Under the pieces are notes generated by a model. It searched no databases and had not been told where the DNA came from. It saw nothing but the letters and a program-made list of their open reading frames with translations. Shown here piece after piece: positions 1 to 8,979 of a DNA stretch of 64,000 nucleotides. The stretch is from positions 186,001-250,000 of the forward strand of contig JAULSN010000009.1 of NCBI GenBank assembly GCA_033439765.1, written 5' to 3'. Source of the DNA: Lasiosphaeria ovina (Eukaryota; Ascomycota; Sordariomycetes; Sordariales; Lasiosphaeriaceae). The position numbers and the translations under genes are program-made. Within the stretch, counting starts at the first letter, position 1. The number at the start of each line of letters is the position of its first letter.

Positions 1-59
1 TATGAAAAGTAGAGGTGAATATGGTGGTCCTGAATCTGAGCTTCTGTAAATGTGCCCAA

Positions 60-335
60 AATTGGCATCATCCCAAAATTGGACCGGACCACGGGCGTAC
101 ACTCGTGGGATAATATACGACACCCTAGCTCGGTCCATAGTATGATACATAGTATCCTGGCTCCAAAACCTGCCATGGTATTTAATATACCAGCACATAA
201 TATATAGCATGGTACATAGTATACTAGCACTTATACATACCAGTCCATCATGTACCAGCCCAGAAAATACTACTACATGACATACCAGCATAGAATATAC
301 TGGTACATGATATCCTAGCTCGAAGCATACTAGTA
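60..335 (-). repeat. AT-rich dispersed repeat (TACTGGTATATTC family), copy 1
   Basis: Short stretches such as GTACCAGC, ATACCAG and GAATATACTGGTACATGA recur every 20-40 bases. They match, mostly in opposite orientation, the blocks at 40715-40880, 49350-49560 and 56861-57125, where the phrase is TACTGGTATATTCTGGGCC and GTACCATCCCAG. No coding sequence is evident. The family looks like a degenerate non-coding element or its terminal region. Confidence 0.6.
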
Positions 336-1268
336 TATATAACACGCTCCTCACAGACACCACCCCATGAGTGAGCGCAATACCGGCAGCCTACATGAAG
401 ATGACCCCCCTTGCCCAGAGTGCGGAGCAAAAGAAGCGAGTTTCATCAGCCCATGTAGGAGTTGAAAAAAAGCCGAGGACGAGATATTTTCGCCGCAGAC
501 GTCGCTGAAAAGAGAAAAAAATTAGTAGCTATCTATCATCGCGGTAATGGCCCCTTGCGTGATCACAGAAATTTATTCGTTATAATTTCTGAACCCCTGA
601 GCGGCTGAGCCAGCCACCGACAGTTTTACCCAATGCAAACATGCTAACTATCCTTTGGGTTTAGGACGGTGCCTTGCCCGGCGGCATCTCTCCACTCCTT
701 CCAATTGCTCTCGTCCATTCCCTGGCCTCCTCCACTGGCGCAGCATAAGCCGGATTGACCCCGTGTGATTTCATGTTTCGGGGCCTACCACCGATCATGT
801 GGCCCTAATAGGACGGCCGGAGGACGCTTCGCACCATACTTGACGCACGAGCAAGAAGATCAGTGTGAGCAGAACGGGCGGCCATTCTCGTGTTGCTGTC
901 TCTTTTTTAAAACATGGCGACGGGCGCCGCCGACCCTGCTCGACCGGGGTTGTGAGGGAAAAAGCGACTCATAAAAAAAGGGGAATTGCGAGACTTGCCT
1001 TCATCTTGGAAGTTTGAAGCCCCGACTGCTGCTGATTGGGGGGTTGAGAGGGGGGTGCTAGTGGTCGGTCGGAACCGCCAAGCTGCGGCTGAGGGTCGTC
1101 GGTATTATGTAGTGTAACCATGCTCTATATAAACAAACTACTGCATCTCGGCCATGTCCATCAATCTCTTGCGGACGCGCAGAGCCTTGTCGGGTTTTTC
1201 CGTGCAACATATTTTCCCTGATACCAGGTAATTAGAGCCATGTAGGCCTCATCAACACCGTCATCATC
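336..1268. other. No gene recognised
   Basis: Six-frame reading gives only short, low-complexity peptides. I see no family motif, repeat match or RNA gene. This stretch lies upstream of the broken membrane-protein gene and could hold its promoter. Confidence 0.4.
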
Positions 1269-1790
1269 ATGGCAGAACCTAGCGCCATCGTATATATAGA
1301 CTGCTCAGCCCTCGACGCCTTTACTGTGTTCGGCGGCTACGCCGACTTGCTGCGCAACCGGACCTCGTTCAACGAGACGCTGCTGCGCCAGTGCCGGCAG
1401 CAGCCAATATGCCAGGCGCTCTGGGGGTTTGGCGTCCCGTCCCGGATCTTTCAAGACCAGATTCGTTGTGGATGGCGTTGCGCAACTCTGCGCAAGGAGA
1501 TGGGCCAGATACTGCCTAGTCGGAGTGCCCTTCTGTCTAGCGGCTCCGTTGCCATGGGGGGGGGGGGGGGGGGGGGGTTCTGGCGGCTCAGGGTTCTCCA
1601 GTAACAACTTGCTCTTGCGGCGAGGGGACAATATGAGGGAAATGACTGGGGGGGTTTTGGGCAGGTCATGGCTATCGCCGTGTTTGCGCCGGTGGTGGCG
1701 GAGATGCTGTTCGTTCTGGTCCGTAAAGCTCTGGGACGGGGTTCAAGAGCTAGAAGGGGAAGGAGAAGGTGGTGAGGGTGGGGGATCTAG
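1269..1790 (+). pseudogene. Broken fungal membrane-protein gene
   Basis: The ATG at 1269 opens a frame reading MAEPSAIVYIDCSALDAF and, further on, a cysteine-containing block ending ICQALWGFGVP. After a stop at 1602-1604 the same frame resumes with QYEGNDWGGFGQVMAIAVFA and a hydrophobic segment rich in V, A and L. This start-to-end layout (short extracellular Cys motif, then W-FGQ and membrane segments) resembles a fungal family of small integral membrane proteins of unknown role. Between the two blocks lies a pure G tract (about 1555-1577), a likely site of frame loss or of sequencing error. An unrecognised intron over the tract is the alternative. The end near 1790 is approximate. Confidence 0.5.
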
Positions 1791-2114
1791 AGCTACCGTG
1801 TTCTAACGGCAGATGACCAACGAGGGGAGGAAAGCGTCGCTGCACGAGAAAGAGGGAGGTCCAAGACATATTAGCAGCCATTATTAGATTGTGGCCCACG
1901 GGCACATATCAGAAAATCACCCCGTAATATCTTAAAGAGGTCAGGTATCCTGGAGAAGAAATTGGAAGAACTCCCTAGCAACAACCTCTTCGAATTTTTG
2001 TGAGGCACTGCTAGAGCTTCTTATTTCGTCACAATGGCCTTTCCGCACCCTCGGAATAGGCTTCTTTGTTTCCGAGCACAGTGGCGCCGATGACGGTTCA
2101 CAGACAGTAGTCTC
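1791..2114. other. Non-coding spacer
   Basis: No open frame with protein-like composition is present, and no repeat match was noticed. It separates the broken membrane-protein gene from the dispersed repeat that follows. Confidence 0.35.
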
Positions 2115-2345
2115 CTCCGCCGTTCTCTTCTTACCTATTTTCAGGGTCAGCTGCCGTTGGGTTGAGATGCGAGGGCCACGTCTGACAACCAGATGAATGA
2201 AACGAAGTATAATCCGCTTAGGGAGTGTCTGAGCTTGAGGGCGAATTTACTCGATTTCGTAAATAAGAAGATAGGTAGGAATGGAGACCTAACGGGGGGG
2301 GGGACGTAAACTGGGTTTTATGTAACTTTAGGGTAAAACAACATG
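2115..2345 (+). repeat. Dispersed repeat, copy 1 of 2
   Basis: This block aligns over roughly 220 bases with 46435-46650 in the same orientation. Shared landmarks include CTTGAGGGCGA, AATGGAGACCTAA and GTAAACTGGG-TTTATGT, with scattered substitutions and small gaps. No protein is encoded. It may be a solo terminal repeat or a non-autonomous element. The outer borders are not resolved. Confidence 0.6.
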
Positions 2346-3050
2346 GAATCTGGGAGCAATTCTCGGCAATTCGGCCAGCGTCATCGCTACATCCAAACCG
2401 GGCTGTGTCTAAACTGGGGCCTATCAACCCGGAAGGAGCTATTTTGACAAGTATTCTCGTCCCCACGCATAGAAGAACCGTCTATTCGAGAAAAAAAAAC
2501 ATCAGCTAAATATCAGCATTACGGTGCAATTTTAGATGGCTTTAGTGTTTTTCCAGGAATCACACATAACTAGGGATTTCGTCCCACAGCCGGGAAGCAA
2601 ATGGCGGTCAGAAGAAGATGCAATACTTGTAGAGCTTTGGGCACATGGCAAAAAATTGGTCAGAGATCAGTGGTTCTCTGCCGGGAAGAAGTGAAAGAAG
2701 CTGCTGCTTCGCGCATTATCGTCAGACTTTGACACATAAAAGTGCTCAACGGCCGGAAAACGAATGAGATGATCCGAATATATATTTAGTAGGTATGGTA
2801 CTTTTATTCTTCCAGAGACAAAGGCAAGAAGCCGAGCCAAGCAGCGGAACAAGGACTGCTGTGACGACGGAAGATGGTATCGATGCTGTGTTACACGGGT
2901 AGGTACTAAAATGAGCTCCTGGCATGGCGCGAGCGAGAGCGTTGGGCTTGCCGGTCTTGGCACGTTCGAGCAGGGCAACCTAAAATAATGAGGACAGGTG
3001 GTTCTGCTGGGCAGCCTCATCAAGTCTCCTCCGGTCAGCACAGCACCAAA

Positions 3051-4036
3051 CTATCTCTCGGACAAGGCCACGGATCTGAGCCCCCGGTCACACCATCCGC
3101 GTCGGGACGGCATTTGCGGACAAGATTCCGGATGAACAGCTGTACGACGCACGCGTACCTGGTGCTCATATATCGGTTGAGCTTCACCTCCATGGCGCTC
3201 AGTGTCGCTGCCACCTTCTCCCTTCTGAGCATGTTTGGCGTGTTCCGCAGCTGGAAGGTCCGGATATTTGTTCATTAAGCGCATATTGGAGACCCTCTCA
3301 ACTTGCGACAGTGGCTTCGTGCTTGTTGATGCGTCGCCCGCCACCCGCGTAGATGGTGCTGCAGAAGAATGGGTCGATGACGTGGAGTTCTTCGCCGTTG
3401 ATGCGGACGATCGGGCCTGGGGTGTTATTTTGTTATTCTCGAACTTCCCGGAAAAGGGGGAAGCATGTGCCCAGCTACCGTGTTCTTTGTGCATCTCAAA
3501 ACTTCTGCGCCATTCCAGCAGTCTCGATACGAATTCACTTAGATCCGATTTGACTTTATGCAAAGCCCCCTTCATCATGGAACGGCGAGACTTTTGGCGG
3601 GCCATGCCGATTTTAACCTCGCCGTCGTGTAAGCACCCGGCAATGTAACGGCAGTAAGAGATATTGCAAGCAGGAAGATAGATTGTGGCAATGATGCCGA
3701 CAAGTTTCAGAATCTCCGAGTCCTTGCTGGTTTGCTCCGCCATGCTATGGTTAAGCTCCAGACTTTTCTTCATAGCGCTACTAGTATCGAGAACCGCCTT
3801 GTCGTTTCTTGAGCTGAGGATGCTGTAGAGCTGCGTGTCATTGAAGTCGGCACAATCAATGTTGCCTGTCTGGAGAAGCACACCAGGATTAACCACGAGT
3901 CTAAAACCGAGAGTGTTCTTAACAAAGTCCGCCCCAGCCGCTGGAGCTTCTGGCAGTCGGAAAACTGCATCATGTAGTCGTTTCTCTTCTCAAAGTCAAC
4001 AACCGAGTAGCAGGCTTTGCCCTCGACAAATTCCAT
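3051..4036 (-). pseudogene. CorA-like Mg2+ transporter-type relic
   Basis: Reading leftwards from 4036, the first frame gives MEFVEGKACYSVVDFEKRND. The next frame (from about 3930) gives LYSILSSRNDKAVLD, then LNHSMAEQTSKDSEILK and VGIIATIYLPA. The last two are typical of fungal CorA-like proteins, where a long helix carrying a MA-QT-KDSE run precedes the first membrane helix. After IYLPA the expected second membrane helix is missing and the frame continues into unrelated basic, Ser-rich sequence to 3051. The frame change near 3920 and the lost C-terminal pore region suggest a non-functional copy, although a missed intron could explain the frame change. Confidence 0.5.
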
Positions 4037-4515
4037 GTTCGTGCGTGATCCTGAGCCGCTCCTGAGCTAGGGTGAGCTGAGCTAGGGTGAGCTAGGCTAT
4101 GGGTGAGCCTAGCTTGCACAGCCGTGTGGCCCAATTTTGGACCCTCGACTAAAGTTACCATCCCGAGATTCCGGTGCGTTCCTTGGTTTTATGCTAACTA
4201 TACTGGATAGGGTGCGGCCACGTCAGCGGTGACGCTGCAAAATATGATCCGTTTAGCGTGCATTGCAGCCTGGGCGTTTGATCTTGTGTGCAGGAGCGGT
4301 GCGTGTTTTCGGCCCGTTTGGCGGCGACGGCCTGACGTCAGGTCGGACCTCATGGGGCGCGCGACATGTACGGGCCAACACGCTAAAGACGCGTTTACAG
4401 TAGTATTTTCTATTTTGACTATATCTTCGTTACCAAGTTAGCCTTAAAATAAAAGTAAGTTACTATATGGCAACTCTGAGGCCGGGATTTGTACGTAAAT
4501 TAGCTAAATATTATA
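4028..4515 (+). repeat. Dispersed repeat upstream of the MULE relic
   Basis: Bases 4028-4290 match 38258-38505 almost end to end in the same orientation (GAGCTAGGGTGAGCT, GTGTGGCCCAATTTTGGACC, GCAAAATATGAT). The differences are mostly C/T and G/A transitions. The inner part, about 4234-4515, matches 14487-14760 in opposite orientation (for example TAATTTACGT and GTCAAAAT-GAAAA). The element therefore has at least three copies in the window. Its place just upstream of a MULE open frame suggests a terminal region of that transposon family, but I could not define terminal inverted repeats. Confidence 0.65.
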
Positions 4516-4604
4516 GCATACGCCTAGCTGTCCGTATAATCCGTCGAGTCCTGATTTGTTAATATGGTGATGTAATTCCTCGGTGTTGGGTCTAGCAATC
4601 TAAA

Positions 4605-5510
4605 ATGCCCGGCCTTGAAGAGCTAAGCGATTTTAGCGATTTCGGCGACTCCAGCGATTCTAGCGATTCTAGCGATGCGCCCGATGATGAAGATGCGCCC
4701 GGGCCGCCCGCGCCGCCCGCGCCGCCCGCTCCGCCACCATCACCACTTTCCAACCCGCCGGCCAACCACAAGCTTTTTACCTTTAAATACGATACCCTCG
4801 ACGATCTAGTCGTCGATTTGAACGTATGGGCTACTTCTACACGCTTTGGCGTATACAAGCTACGCGCCGCCAATTATGCCAAAGACTTGGGGCCAACAAG
4901 AGTGGATTTTGGTTGTTACCGAGGGAAAATTGTGAAGTCCAAGGCGACGAAGAACATCACCACCACCGATCATAAGGACTGCCCCTGGCAGGGCGTAGCT
5001 AAAGCGCTTGTTTCCAACGGCCGGAAATGGACCTTTGAACTTCTTCCTGAGCATACCAACCATGCAAATCATCCGCCTGTCGAGAGAGGCTTCAACAAGT
5101 TGAAGCACAGAGTCATCTTTGGCCCTGAGCACGAGGCATTCATTGCTACATATATCGACCGGCCATCTATCCCTAATAGGGAGATTGCCAAAGACTTGTA
5201 AAGAGCTTTTCCGGACCTGGATTTCCATCACAGTCACGTACGAAAATGCCGTGCTCGTATTCGCAGACTTGCCCTCAAGGGATACTCGTTATTCCAGGCC
5301 ATGAAGAAGTTGCTTAACGATGAACACAAAGTCCTTTGGTCGGTTGATAACCCAGACAAGCCGAGACGTCTTTTTTAGTCTCCTCCTTGGTGTGAGACGC
5401 AGTGGAAGCGTTACCCCTGGGTGCAGCTGTACGATAATACGTACAGTACTAATGATAAGGGCCTGGCTATGTACCTACAGTAGATGGGGACGATTTTACA
5501 GTAGCCGGAG
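4605..5510 (+). pseudogene. MULE transposase relic (FAR1-type N-terminus)
   Basis: The ATG at 4605 opens a 198-codon frame. It has an acidic Ser/Asp N-terminus, a proline-rich linker (about residues 30-48) and then a FAR1-like DNA-binding module: YDTLDDLVVDLNVWA, a cysteine at FGCYRG, DCPWQGVAK, and the His pair in EHTNHANH. These are seen at the start of fungal Mutator-like transposases. The frame stops at 5199-5201, but coding continues in other frames: SLFQAMKKLLN, VDNPDKPRRLFF, then YPWVQLYDNTYSTN at about 5410-5450. The last block is the first catalytic-Asp neighbourhood (D-TY-TN). No later DDE region or SWIM motif follows, so the copy is truncated and frame-shifted. It would have bound the element ends and cut DNA in the nucleus. 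Confidence 0.75.
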
Positions 5511-6796
5511 ACGCCCCCTTTAATCAGGGCTCCATGTTCGGCACCGCCGAGGACCGTGCCGTTAGCACCCTGGCCTTCTTGAAGGCCAGTCTCGTCTTTA
5601 TTCCAACGGTTTGGTCGGGCAGTGGATTGGAAGGGATGCCCACGCATGCACATGGGCCTCGTGGAGGGTGTGGCGTGCGTTGAGGATGGGCCAATAGAGA
5701 GACGAGCGACGGACGGCGCGGCCGTAAAAGTCGGCGCTGGGGAGAGTCGTGACAGACGTATTCTATATTGCGCACGGGGTGGAGCGGGGGGGATTCATCC
5801 ATCTCCACGCGTGGAGAGACTACTACGTACCCTGACGGAGCATTTGCCATCGCTCTCGCTCTCGTTACCAAACGCCTACTTGAAAGGTAACCCAGCACGA
5901 GACCAGGACTAGGGCGGGCACCAGCGGGGGCCCCTCAGCGACCTGGACAACCCTTAGGGGGGGCCGCCCATGGAGTGCACGGAAATGAAATGCACCAAGG
6001 TGTGGTGTAGGGAGAGGTGCTGGACCCCCTCCTTCTGGAACATTCGAGAACTCGGGTTGACGAAAGTGCCCGAGCCCCGCCCCGCATGGGATAGACAGGG
6101 GTTCCCACGTTACATGCATCCTACGCCCATCTCACGGCCCCTGGAGAGGTGAATGCAACGCAACTGCAACGGCGGCGGGACGGAACAAAAACTCGGCCAG
6201 ATGTTCCGAATTACCAATCATCATCCACTTCGTATCTTCCAAGCCAATATAATACGCCACAATGCGGCCATCTAAACCCCTGCTTGCAGAGAGAGGTCGC
6301 CGTCCACTTTCCTGGCCGACAATCTCACTCGCCAAGTTATTTGCCCTCCCCTCCAATATCTCAGCATAAGCCAAGCCAAGCCTAGTGATTAAACGGGGCC
6401 GAAGGGTCATATTTCAATCCTGCCAAAATACATGCCGTCAATGCCGATTCTAATGGTAATCCTATGCGTCGGTAGAACGTATTGGCATTAGCGGAACGCG
6501 TCGGCGGCTACTCACCGTATCGCCCGGCGTCGAATCGTCGTTCCCCCGCCCCTCCACTGGCCGCAGATTCGTAGGAATGGCATATTAAGAGGATGAGGCG
6601 TAGCCATCCAGCAAACCTAAAGCGCACTTCTTGCCCGACGCGACACACCATGTCTCCCGTATACGACGCACCCGAACTTGGACTTACTCTGGATACGTGG
6701 GCGTTCCGAATATATAACCGGTTCGTCAGGGCAATAATCAGACTGGACGTGCCACGACGACCTCCACGACCTCGGACAATCGCGGAGTAACGCCCG
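5511..6796. other. No gene recognised
   Basis: Several frames of 60-130 codons exist on both strands, but none shows a known motif or clear exon structure. The minus strand around 6170-6400 has one protein-like run (VAYYIGLEDTKWMMIG) that I cannot assign. The stretch lies between MULE and MCM2 relics and probably contains more decayed duplicates. Confidence 0.35.
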
Positions 6797-7262
6797 GTCA
6801 GACGAACCGGGACGGTGCCGGCCGGCCGTCTGCCGCGCCACCGCGAGGTCATCCTGCTGTGGCATCTCATCGACAAGGCGAAGCCCGGCGAGGAGATTGA
6901 GGTCACGGGCATCTACCTTCCGTAACTACGACGCCCAGCTCAACGACCGCAACGGCTTCCCCGTCTTCGCAACCATCCTCGAGGCCAACAATGCCGTCAA
7001 GTCCCACGACCAGCTGGCCCGGCTTCCGGCTGACGGAGGAGGACGAGCACGCGATTCGCAAGCTGTCCAAGGACCCCCTCACCAGCAGCGAATGGACCCT
7101 GGAGGGCGGCGCGCTCGTTCTCGCGGACAAGGGGACCTGCCTGATGGAATGGACGAGTTCGACAAGATGAACGACCAGGACCGGACGTCGATCCACGAGG
7201 CCATGGAGCAGCAGACCATGCGAGATCCCGCAGGAGCTGCTGCGCAAGTACATCCTGGTCGG
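6797..7262 (+). pseudogene. MCM2: Collapsed MCM2 replication-helicase pseudogene
   Basis: MCM2 is a subunit of the MCM2-7 helicase that unwinds origins in the nucleus. Three blocks of the protein are recognisable in order but in different frames. The OB-fold block has [51 protein letters not shown] and AIRKLSKDP. The AAA+ block has EWTLEGGALVLADKGTCL, then FDKMNDQDRTSIHEAMEQQT around the Walker B segment. Then comes PQELLRKYIL from the C-terminal lid. About 100 residues including the Walker A loop are missing between the first two blocks. The join falls where both partners carry the codons for KDP. A stop and at least two frameshifts make it non-functional. The 3' end abuts a Gypsy fragment. 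Confidence 0.85.
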
Positions 7263-7282
7263 TTGCTGTCCACCTGACCTTG

Positions 7283-7790
7283 AAGGCACTTGAAGCCTCT
7301 AAGCTTTTGGTCAAGCCAGAAAAGAGCGTCTTTCACCAGTCGGAAGTGGACTTTTTGGGGTACCACATCTCCCATGGAGAAATCCGCATGGAGAAAGTCA
7401 AAGTGGAAGCAGTGCGAGAATGGCCCGCACCCACCTCTGTCACGAGGATTCTTGGGCTTTGTCAACTTCTACCGACGCTTTATCAAATCATCATTCAGCG
7501 TGATTGCTAAACCGCTGAACGACTTGCAACCTTCGCCTCCAAGTTCTGGCAAATCATTGATGTCGCAGCTAGGCATCAACCACAAGCTATCGACAGCTTA
7601 TCACCCGCAGACTGACGGTCAGACGGAGCGGATGAACCAAGTAGTGGAAGCCTACCTGAGGTCATTCATCAACTACGAGCAAGATAATTGGGTCGAGCTA
7701 CTGCCTATGGCACAGCTCTCCTACAACAGCTCATGAGCAGAGACGAAGAGGAATACGACGCCGAAGAAGTCTTGGACTCACGACGACGAG
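7283..7790 (+). mobile_element. Collapsed Ty3/Gypsy chromovirus relic
   Basis: Pieces of a Gypsy polyprotein are joined within about 500 bases. The reverse-transcriptase thumb/connection reads KSVFHQSEVDFLGYHIS, then NFYRRFIKSSFSVIAKPLND after a frameshift. An integrase piece follows: SQLGINHKLSTAYHPQTDGQ, then MNQVVEAYLRSFINYEQDNW. Last comes the start of a C-terminal chromodomain, EEEYDAEEVLDSRRR. RNase H, the integrase zinc finger and most of the DDE core are missing between these pieces, and no LTRs are seen at the ends. The relic abuts the MCM2 pseudogene on the left and the minisatellite on the right. It cannot encode active enzymes. Confidence 0.85.
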
Positions 7791-7916
7791 AAAACATGTG
7801 CGGGAATCATGCTGCGAGCGATTCCTTCCAGCCTCGACTGCGAGCGATTCCTTCCAACCACAACTGCCCTGGCACAATCTCCAGGTCAAACCACCGCACT
7901 GCACCTTTCATCTTGC

Positions 7917-8446
7917 AGCCTGCCAGCCAGCTGCCAGCAAAAATGGCCAGCTACCACCAAAAAAAATAAGGTGCAGTCCCAGTGCCAGCCAGCTGCCAGC
8001 AAAAGTGGCCAGCTACCACCAAAACAATAAGGTGCAGTCCCAATGCCAGCAAAAAGGGGGTGCAGTCTCAGTGCCAGCCAGCTGCCAGCAAAAATGGCCA
8101 GCTACCACCAAAAAAAATAAGGTGCAGTCCCAATGCCAGCAAAAAGGGGGTGCAGTCTCAGTGCCAGCCAGCTGCCAGCAAAAATGGCCAGCTACCACCA
8201 AAAAAAATAAGGTGCAGTCCCAGTGCCAGCCAGCTGCCAGCAAAAATGGCCAGCTACCACCAAAACAATAAGGTGCAGTCCTGTCCCCCCAGCGCCAGCA
8301 AAAAGGGGGTGCAGTCTCAGTGCCAGCCAGCTGCCAGCAAAAATGGCCCGCTACCACCAAAAAAACAAGGTGCAGTCCTGTCCTCCCAGCGCCAGCAAAA
8401 ATGGGGTGCAGTCCTAATGCCAGCAAAAAGGGGGCGCCCCAAGAGG
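7917..8446 (+). repeat. Minisatellite block 1 (GTGCAGTCC family)
   Basis: Tandem units are built from GTGCAGTCCCAGTGCCAGC plus an optional CAGCTGCCAGC module and an A-rich tail (AAAAATGG). In this block many units carry an extra CAGCTACCACCAAAA segment. Unit length varies, and both strands stay open for long runs. The block continues the larger array at 8980-11437 after an interruption. Confidence 0.9.
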
Positions 8447-8979
8447 AGGCCCGACCTGGAGGTTCGGCCCAGCGGCTGCTGAGATTCCCCAACTGGACAA
8501 CCCCCCCGCAGAGATACACATCACGGATCCTCGCACTTTGTTCCTCCCCCTCATATACCCACCGACCTTGAGTCAGAGAGTTATTCGGGAGAGGTCGAGA
8601 TCTGGGAGCAGATTGTGTGAGCATCCGAGAGAGCTCCTCGCGGAGCCGGAGCCGGAGCCGGACCCGGGATCCTCGTACTTTCTCCCTCCCTCTCATATAC
8701 CCACCGACCTTAAGTCAGAGGCAGGTTGAGATGTGGCCGAGATGCGCGACCCGAAAAACCCATTTTGCGTGAGGACCCGAGAGAGCTCCTCGCGGAGCCG
8801 TTCCCCCCTCGCGAAGACCCTCAGGCTCTCCCCAGCGGCGACAGCGGCGAGCTCCCAGGGGCTCAGGCCCTCGCAGTAACCCTGAAGAAGTCTTCGAACC
8901 GCCGCAACAAGCCTGCGCACCGCCGGAACCGCCGACGACCCTCTCGAGATTTCCTCCCCTCATATACCCACCGACCATT
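8447..8979 (+). repeat. Triplicated segment interrupting the minisatellite
   Basis: The phrase CTCATATACCCACCGACC occurs three times (near 8550, 8690 and 8958). CGAGAGAGCTCCTCGCGGAGCC occurs in partial form before two of them. Spacing is about 140 and 270 bases. This unrelated GC-rich sequence splits the minisatellite into two blocks and looks like a fragment duplicated in place. No coding function is apparent. Confidence 0.6.

Noticed and set aside
3235..3648. Plus-strand frame of 137 codons opposite the CorA-like relic
   Set aside because: It is antisense to the frame with recognisable CorA-like motifs and has no motif of its own.
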